Shown in pieces: positions 57,181-64,000 of a stretch of DNA of 64,000 nt. Under the pieces are notes generated by a model. It made no database searches. It was given only the letters and a program-made list of their open reading frames with translations, and had not been told where the DNA came from. Position numbers and translations under genes: made by a program. The stretch spans positions 9,501,001 to 9,565,000 of the forward strand of contig JAZBRI010000008.1 in assembly GCA_036874045.1 (NCBI GenBank), in the 5' to 3' direction. The stretch comes from Cymodocea nodosa (Eukaryota; Streptophyta; Magnoliopsida; Alismatales; Cymodoceaceae). How positions within the stretch are numbered: position 1 is the stretch's first letter; each line of letters begins with the position of its first letter.

Positions 57181-58910
57181 TAGAATTGTAATTCAGTAAT
57201 TCAATTTAACATTGTTTTTCCTCTCCAACCTGTAAATATATTTCAAAAATACGTAAATTACATAGAAAATATACTCGCATCAAATAGTTGGTAGTTATAC
57301 TATCAATTTTTCAAATATCTATTATCTTGAATTTTCCAATATGATTTCTAGAATAAATTTTCATTGCATTAGAATCAAAACACAATTCAACTTGATGTGA
57401 TTAAAACAAGAAGAATATTGAATTTTATCTCAAATAAACAACTTCAAAAATCTAATTCTAGATTCATACTTCAGTAATCATAGATAACAAAGAATATACT
57501 CGATTGAAAAGATATCTGTATCTTCACAAAACACTTTTATCTTTTCATAACAGTATGTGCATATTTTTACTTTAAAAGTTAATTTGAAAAGCTTGAATCA
57601 TATAAGAGCTTTCTAATGTACCTATGTATTGAGCTTTCAATCAACAATCTCAGATATGATCAGAACCTTAGGTTGTCAGATTTAAAGAGTCCTTTTTTAG
57701 GTCAACAATTTTTACATACCTATATGCTCAAGTATAAAAGGCTCGTGATTAAACAAATCAATAAACTCTCAAAGCTTTTTTTCTTTTTATCCTCTTTTTT
57801 TTTACATAGTATATCTATGTATTTCATTAATACAAATGCAATTAAGCATAAATCTCATATAATCATGCTTCTACAATTTATTGAAAAATATGAATCGATA
57901 TCAATAAGCTCATACTTTTTCTATAGTTTAATGACTTACACATAAATCATTCTACAAGTTTAATCAATCAAATTAAATGCATCCTTGATCATATGCATTT
58001 CATTCAATCCAAAAATTAACATTTCATCTCTTTAGGATTTCAGATAATTTTTTGAATTTCAATTAAGCATTTTGAGTTTCTTTTAAAATCATAAAACTGT
58101 TAAATTCATAAAATTCAGTAAAAACATAAGATACTATACGAGATTTGTATTAATAGTGAAGTATTGTAGTATATTATATAAGATTCTAAATATAACATTC
58201 AAGTAGTTACAATAAATTTTTTTACAGTTTTAGCTATCAGAAGGTTTTAGAAAAATTTTTAGATAGTTACAACAAAATGCATAAAAATTTATAAAATTCT
58301 ACAGAAATTTATAGTACAATCTTAATTCCTACAATTGACAAGATTACTTTAATTTTAATCTAATTACCTCTCTCCCATACCTACATTTTGCATTCTCCTC
58401 AATGTAAAGGATTTATAGAAAATACACTAAATGTTAGTAGACATGATAAACTATTTTCATTAACTTAGTTTATTGAGTTCATGAATAACTCCATGAACTA
58501 TACATAAATATAAATATAGAATAAGTAATCAATCACATACCTTGTTTTTTTGTATCTTCATTAATATCTTTCATCTTTTGATTCTGAAAATTTTTCATTC
58601 ACAAATAAAAGTAAAACATATAACAAAATAACAATTAACACAAAATATAAATTGTTAAATATGTGCCTTGTGTGGAACCTAAGCTCTGACGCCTTTGGTG
58701 GCTTACAAGCAAGTCAATTACATAACATCTATATCGTAAACTATATATGAAAGACTTAAATTTCTTATTTTTTTATCAAAACCATCACTACATTATTGAA
58801 TAATTACCACCTACAACAAAACAAAAGCAAAATCATAATTAGAAAATAAGAATATAAATTTGATTACCAACAATAAACTTTAATTACTACATTCGTAAGT
58901 ACAATACTCA
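57181..58910 (-). repeat. 3' internal region of a minus-strand family member
   Basis: Collinear, reversed, with E1 33190-31700. Box 2 reversed (cattctcctcaatg) at 58391-58404 with tctctcccatacctacatt before it; box 1 reversed at 58684-58715. No F-box sequence is recognisable to the right of box 1, so this member has lost or never had it. Confidence 0.7.
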
Positions 58911-59077
58911 CCATAGAATGAACCTAAACAATATTTGTTTTGATTACATCTCTAATAATTTTATATCTACCATAAGGTTAGAATAAAGGAAAGTTGTTCT
59001 CTACAACAACCTTGACAACTACTTCACATCATCTCAAACCTAAAGGACTTTCACAACCTTTATTAGGATCTTCACTT
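58911..59077. other. Unassigned DNA left of the copia solo LTR
   Basis: AT-rich, no frame. It ends in CACTT, the left target duplication of the next element. Confidence 0.4.
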
Positions 59078-60637
59078 TATTAAGACTAAATGGCTCACTA
59101 GAGGGATGGCGAAAGTAAGTTCTTTTTTATTAATTTTTAATTTATTTACTAGGATAAATCAATTCAATTTTCACAATTAGATAAATAATAACATGCACAA
59201 TGGTAAATAAAATTCAAGTAGGAATACATAAAGAAGTTTTAGGTGGTTCACACCTTTAACAACTACTCTACTCCTAAACTTAGCTTGGACGTTACTATTC
59301 TTTCCACTTACAATACTTGCTTTAAGGTTGAAGCTCTAACCTATAGTTGTTGAAATTTTTTGGTCAAAATTTCTAACCAATGATTTATTTCTTAGATCAA
59401 AGTGTAAGCGTGTAGAGAGCTTTATAAGGCTTGGAGTCGATCTTTCAATCTATGCTAATCATTGTGAAAATTTTCTACTTGTATGGTTTTTCTTTCTAGA
59501 TGTTTGTGTATTTTTTTATATGCTCTCTCATGTTCTTTAATGAATAATCTAATTGCTTTTATACCTGTAAGTGTAAGATCAAATTTTCTCCAAAGTTGTC
59601 AATTCTGTTGTACTTATTGATTTCGATAGTTCTTGAAAAGGTAAGTTATCATTACAGTGACTATCAAAATTTTATTTAATTCTTTGTGAATAATCTACTT
59701 AAGTCACCAAACTGTTTTTTGTGTTGATAGTTAATTGCTATATCTTGCCAAATATACTAACAAAATCATTAAATCCTTCGGTAGCTTATTCTTCTTTTAG
59801 ATCTAAGTTAAATACATAACTTATCAAATATCCTACTAATATTCAGATACTTTTGTTGTAATTCACTATGTATCTTACATGCCTTTATGTTTGTTATGTT
59901 TACTTAAAAATAACAAACTTACTCCATCTAGTTTGTACTTGTTTTGTTTGCTAAGTGCTTTACTAATACTTGGTTAAAAGTCATAGAGTTATCTTTAACT
60001 CTACACGTTTTTCACTTGAGTCTTATGAAAAAGTCATAGAGTTATTTTAACTTTATGAGTTTTTTTTCCTTAGCATCATTTCTCTATTTCCATCAATTAC
60101 CCTTCTATTATATGGATACTTAAGTTAGTTATGTGTGAGTCAAATAGAAAAGTCATAGAGTTATCTTAACTCTACAAGTTTTTTCTCATGCATCTAACGT
60201 AAAACTTGTATAGTTATTCTATAACTTGTCTAGTCTCTGGTCCTTAATTTCCACAACTTTTCTTTGAGATAGATGATTATTCCATAAATTACTAAATATC
60301 TTGCTGATATTAAATTACTTAACCAACTAACTTTCTATCTTGTCTACTTAACCTTTCAAATCTCTCTTTGACTTTACTCTTGTAACTATTCGACGAGTGG
60401 TAGGTTTGTCAAGTCCATTTTAACTAACCTTTTATTTTTTATGATAATTGTCCTTTCACATATGATTTCTTGGAGACTTATTTTCATAAGTCATTGTTTA
60501 GTTTGATTAAATTTCCAACTATAATATTGCTTCTATTTTGTAATAATTACTATCATCACAACTCCTAATCTACACTTGTGAAATACATAATTTGCTCACG
60601 TAGATTTTTATATTATTAAAACACATAAGCTCTTTCA
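59078..60637 (-). mobile_element. Copia solo LTR, minus strand, 1560 bp, perfect target duplication
   Basis: Homologous (reversed) to the LTR at 40909-42377. The minus-strand start TGAAAGAGC is rc at 60637; the other end is TATTAAG (TG decayed) at 59078. Flanked by CACTT at 59073-59077 and 60638-60642. It contains several copies of agtcatagagttatc..taactctac palindromes (59980-60215), the counterpart of the array at 41189-41560. Confidence 0.85.
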
Positions 60638-62560
60638 CACTTAATAATAATTCTTTGGCAATAATTATATTCCCATTTGTAAGTTTGCACTAATGGCATT
60701 GAAGCTATAAGAAGAAACTTACAAAATAAATTAAAATGTAGAACATAATTGATGTAAAAAATTTAGAAGGTAATATAAAGAAAGACTTATGATCATGAAG
60801 TAAAGTTTGATATAGTGAAATAGGAGAAACAAAATATTGTAGAAATTACATTTTCTAGTTCTTCTGAATTTAGATATTGAAAAATATAATTTTATAATAT
60901 TATGCATTACTAGATCTATTTTAAACTTAGCAAGAACAAACTAACATTGGAACAATATTAAAAGGTTAAGATATAAACAAAAAATAGGAATGATAAAAAA
61001 GTAGAATAGAGAAGATATTGGATTGCACCAAAAGATGGTGGTGAACCTTCAAGCTCACGTAAGCTTGTTCTTCCTATTTCTATGTTCTTTCTGGTTGTCC
61101 ATGGTCGATGTTAGATGGGACTCTTCACATGTTCATGCAACATTGAGTTCTACAATATAGTACTTTTTGATCAAAAGAAAAAAGGATGACACATGGAAAA
61201 ATAGATGCTATTGCACAATGTCTAATATGAACATGATGTCTCCAAGACATTATGTGCTATACCACTAATGATGACTGAATTACATAAGCTAAAAGAAGTT
61301 GAGAAACTGCTGAATGAAAATAAGTAGATGATAATAACAATATTAAGCTTAAGTACTTAATAGAATCTAATGGATAGTTGCCATCGTTGGATCTATGAAT
61401 TCAATCTCCCATATTATGTTAGCTTGCATTCTATTGCCACTTCAATATACCATAATCAAAAATAACAATGTGAAAATATGGTTAAAAGCAAAAAAGCATA
61501 CATCCTTTTCCCATTTAAAATTTTGACAAATACCATTCCTTTGTTTTTCATGTTTTAGTCTTCTACATCATTAACATCATGTATCATATGGCTTTTTGCT
61601 CAAGTACCAACATTTAGAACCTTTTTCCTCATCTTGGTATGTCGATGTAGATGTACTTACAAATAGCAACCCATACATATCTAACCACAAGGAATTCAAC
61701 TTCAAATTTGTATCAAACTCTAGATTTCATATTAGTAAGATTTGTTGTTAATTTCATTGTCGTTTCAAAAGGCTAAGATATATTAGTAAAACTTCACTAA
61801 CTTGTGTTGAGGTTTAATTCTGTGGCTGGTGGACATTTGTAACATGATATGGTAAAATACATGTTCATAACATAAAATAAATTTCAAACCCTCTCAAGAA
61901 TGCCAATCATATGAATCACTTTGATATTCAATGTAAATGCATGATGGAAATTTCCATATATTGAAAAAATAGAAAATAGTATCCATCCCAATTTTATCAT
62001 GTGGAAATTTTTTTTTGATAATGATATGCAAAAAATTAATTCACATTTTATTTCTACTTGCACATTTTATTCATAGTTTTTTGTAGTGAGAAGGGTTAAA
62101 GTTTATTTTTTACATTGTAGGATGGGTGATAGTGTTCTAGGTTTCATTTATTCCCTTAATTGTATGAGATTTAGTATTGTAATATATTTGCAATAAGTTA
62201 AGTAATCCCACTTTATTTGGGAACTATATTTGTGTAAAAGAAAAGTCTTTATTGTTTGGGCATATCAATAGATAACCTTAGTAATCATTTAGTTTTGAGC
62301 TGGACGTCTCAAATGTTTGCGCCCTTTAATAAGGATACAAAGATAAGTTCTAAATATCAGATCAACATTCATTGGTAAATGAAAATTTACTAAATGAACA
62401 AGCTTTATATACAAATTATATTCCTTGAAAGCTTAATATTTACTTAATATAAATTTGCTAACAATGAGATTTACTATTACTATAATGCACACAAATTTAT
62501 CTTTGTTTAGGTAGGAATTGTAATGGCTATTATAGATGTAACAATAATAGGCAAATAAAA
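60638..62560. other. AT-rich DNA, nothing recognised
   Basis: About 1.9 kb with no open frame above 60 codons, no LTR signature and no clear inverted repeat. I see no supportable feature. Confidence 0.5.
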
Positions 62561-63060
62561 TCAAAATGCAACTAAGAGCACATGGTCAATCATTTGTCCA
62601 CATAGCTCACACAAGTAGGAACACATAGCTGGATAGCTCATGCAAAGGACACTATCCAAACAAAGGATTGTTTCATGCCAATAGTCCAACTATACCTACA
62701 CACAAGTGCAACTTGTCATGTCCTAAACATTGTCCACACCACTGTTTGTCCAATAGAAACTTCTCCATTGTAGCAACTTCTTCCAAGTGTCTAGACCATT
62801 GCCACCTACTACCCAAAGCTCCTGTCACAAGCCTTTGCACCACTAGAAATAGAGACACCAAGAGGAGAACATGAACACTATGGTGGGGTTTATACATTCA
62901 GAATTTGACAGAATTGAAAATTTTTTCCATCAAATTTTGAGAGATGGGGTGTTTATGCATTTTGGAATTCAAATTCCTTGAGAAAATGAATTCCAAACAT
63001 GTGTTAAGGTTGGAAAAAAGAATTCTCAACCTAAAAGGTTAGATTTCAAATTCCTAAACC
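62561..63060. other. Unassigned DNA with a doubled MITE-like end
   Basis: At 62885 and 62948 there are two direct copies of a ggggt(g)tttatNcattc/tNNgaatt word, similar in style to the doubled ends of the MITE at 44515. A matching inverted end is not found, so a transposon cannot be claimed. Two short overlapping frames on both strands at 62668-62897 are not recognised. Confidence 0.25.
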
Positions 63061-63560
63061 TTCTCCTCATGCTTGATGCTCGTCTCCTCACAGTCACTTG
63101 TCTTCTTGTGGTTTGTTGTCACTCGTCTACCATTGCTTGTCCACTACCCTCATTTATTGTAGTCGTCCACTTGCACTCATCTATTGGAGTCTTCCACTTA
63201 TGCTCATTCACAGTTGCACGAACACTTTGCTCATCTACTTGTGCACATCTATTGTGCTCATCTGCCATGTTGGTCTACTTGTTGTCATCCACCATGCTTG
63301 TCTCTCCATTGTGCTAATCCATGTTTGGACCTAGCGAGCTGGTTGAGTGGCGACATAGTGATGCTCGATCTTGATGAGTGGTTGGGTGGTCATAGTGGCA
63401 TTAGATCTAAGCGTGAGGTCAAGTGCTTGTAGTGGTATTCAATCCTAGCATGTGGTTCAATGAACCCATGATGCTTGGTCCTAAAAAAAGCAATTGCAAT
63501 GACTTGGTGCTCGGTCTTGATGAGTGGTTGGGTAGCAATGAAATTATAGTGTTGGTGGAA
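63060..63560. repeat. Minisatellite-like degenerate repeats
   Basis: 63060-63330 has many variants of a roughly 25-30-bp unit (ctcatctattgtagtcNNccacttg). It opens several overlapping frames, which explains the hydrophobic, Cys- and Ser-rich translations here. 63361-63560 has two copies of tgctcgatcttgatgagtgg, about 148 bp apart. Confidence 0.5.
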
Positions 63561-64000
63561 AGGAAGAAGAAAAAAAAAAAAAACATATGACAAAAAAAAT
63601 AAATAAAGTGACAAGAATAGAAAAGGGCCTCGCAGCCCAAATTGGATGGTCGAAAATGCTACTTGGCAACTTGGAAAATGCCTTGCCATCAAAAACAAAC
63701 AAAGTGGAAAGAAGAAATGTAGTAGTCCAAAAACAATAGATTGAAAATGAAGAGATCAGGTGGTCAATAATAATAATAACCTAACAAATAGAATTTGATA
63801 ATGTAAATTACTCTTTGTTGTTTCAAACATGTATACAACTAAGATCTTATATTTTTTGTAATTTTTGATTTAAGTGGAATACATGGATAATCTAATTTTA
63901 TATGGAATATATGGAGTGATCTGAATGGAATTATGACATACTTAATTAATTGATAAATGATATATTAGATATTTAATTTAATAATATGTTAATTGATTAA
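63561..64000. other. AT-rich DNA at the window end
   Basis: An A-rich run at 63568-63605, then AT-rich DNA without frame. No supportable feature. Confidence 0.4.

Noticed and set aside
1-64000. tRNA, rRNA or organelle-derived inserts
   Set aside because: No cloverleaf-forming segment with a CCA-end context, no rRNA core sequence and no plastid or mitochondrial gene was recognised by eye.

Overview
This is nuclear DNA of a flowering plant. Spliceosomal-type genes, plant Ty3/gypsy and Ty1/copia elements, a LINE, a MITE and a plant-only transporter family support that. The one intact host gene is a purine permease with GC-rich exons in a background of roughly 30% GC. Such contrast is common in monocots, but I cannot name the species. 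I see no rRNA, tRNA, CRISPR array or bacterial feature.

Layout. 1-10.1 kb: fragment of a minus-strand LTR, then a decayed plus-strand gypsy element with LTR-like ends at 676-1478 and 7720-~10135; its gag lies downstream of its pol. 10.1-18.99 kb: minus-strand gypsy pol (PR-RT-RH-IN), minus-strand copia gag-pol split by a solo LTR with a perfect target duplication, and fragments of an unidentified acidic ORF and of gypsy pol. 18.99-22.03 kb: plus-strand copia IN-RT-RH with 3' LTR. 22.0-33.4 kb: a composite element, E1, made of LTR, leader, gag, an F-box ORF, 3' region and LTR remnant. It has no pol and carries two solo LTRs and one copia-type LTR nested inside. 33.4-34.6 kb: second copy of the acidic ORF. 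34.97-37.62 kb: GC-rich island and the purine permease gene. 38.5-40.9 kb: LINE. 40.9-43.2 kb: copia LTR, primer binding site and gag. 43.2-49.7 kb: minus-strand member of the E1 family, holding a 491-bp tandem duplication, a MITE and a nested solo LTR. 49.7-50.4 kb: minus-strand copia-type LTR. 50.4-55.85 kb: element B, with leader, F-box ORF, 3' region, polypurine tract and a 2.2-kb LTR. 55.85-64 kb: gypsy RT-RNase H fragment, minus-strand E1-family fragment, copia solo LTR with a perfect target duplication, then mostly unassigned AT-rich DNA and a minisatellite-like stretch.

Main observation. One long-LTR gypsy family (LTR about 1.1-2.2 kb, termini TGTTTAG...CTAAACA or CCAAACA, 5-bp target duplications) makes up most of the window. 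Its internal region carries an F-box protein ORF of about 390 codons, with an F-box-associated C-terminus, between gag and the 3' polypurine tract. The ORF is present in three members here, two in plus and one in minus orientation, so it looks like a passenger gene amplified with the element. In element B the 5' leader joins directly to the F-box ORF. E1 has a GT donor and a CAG acceptor at almost the matching places, so element B may descend from a spliced, env-like subgenomic RNA. A second pattern is a palindromic word (about CGTTGAGTTA-N4-TAACTCAACG and variants) found tens of times in gypsy and copia LTRs, leaders and 3' regions.

All coding parts of the transposons are broken by stops and frameshifts. 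The purine permease appears to be the only functional protein gene.
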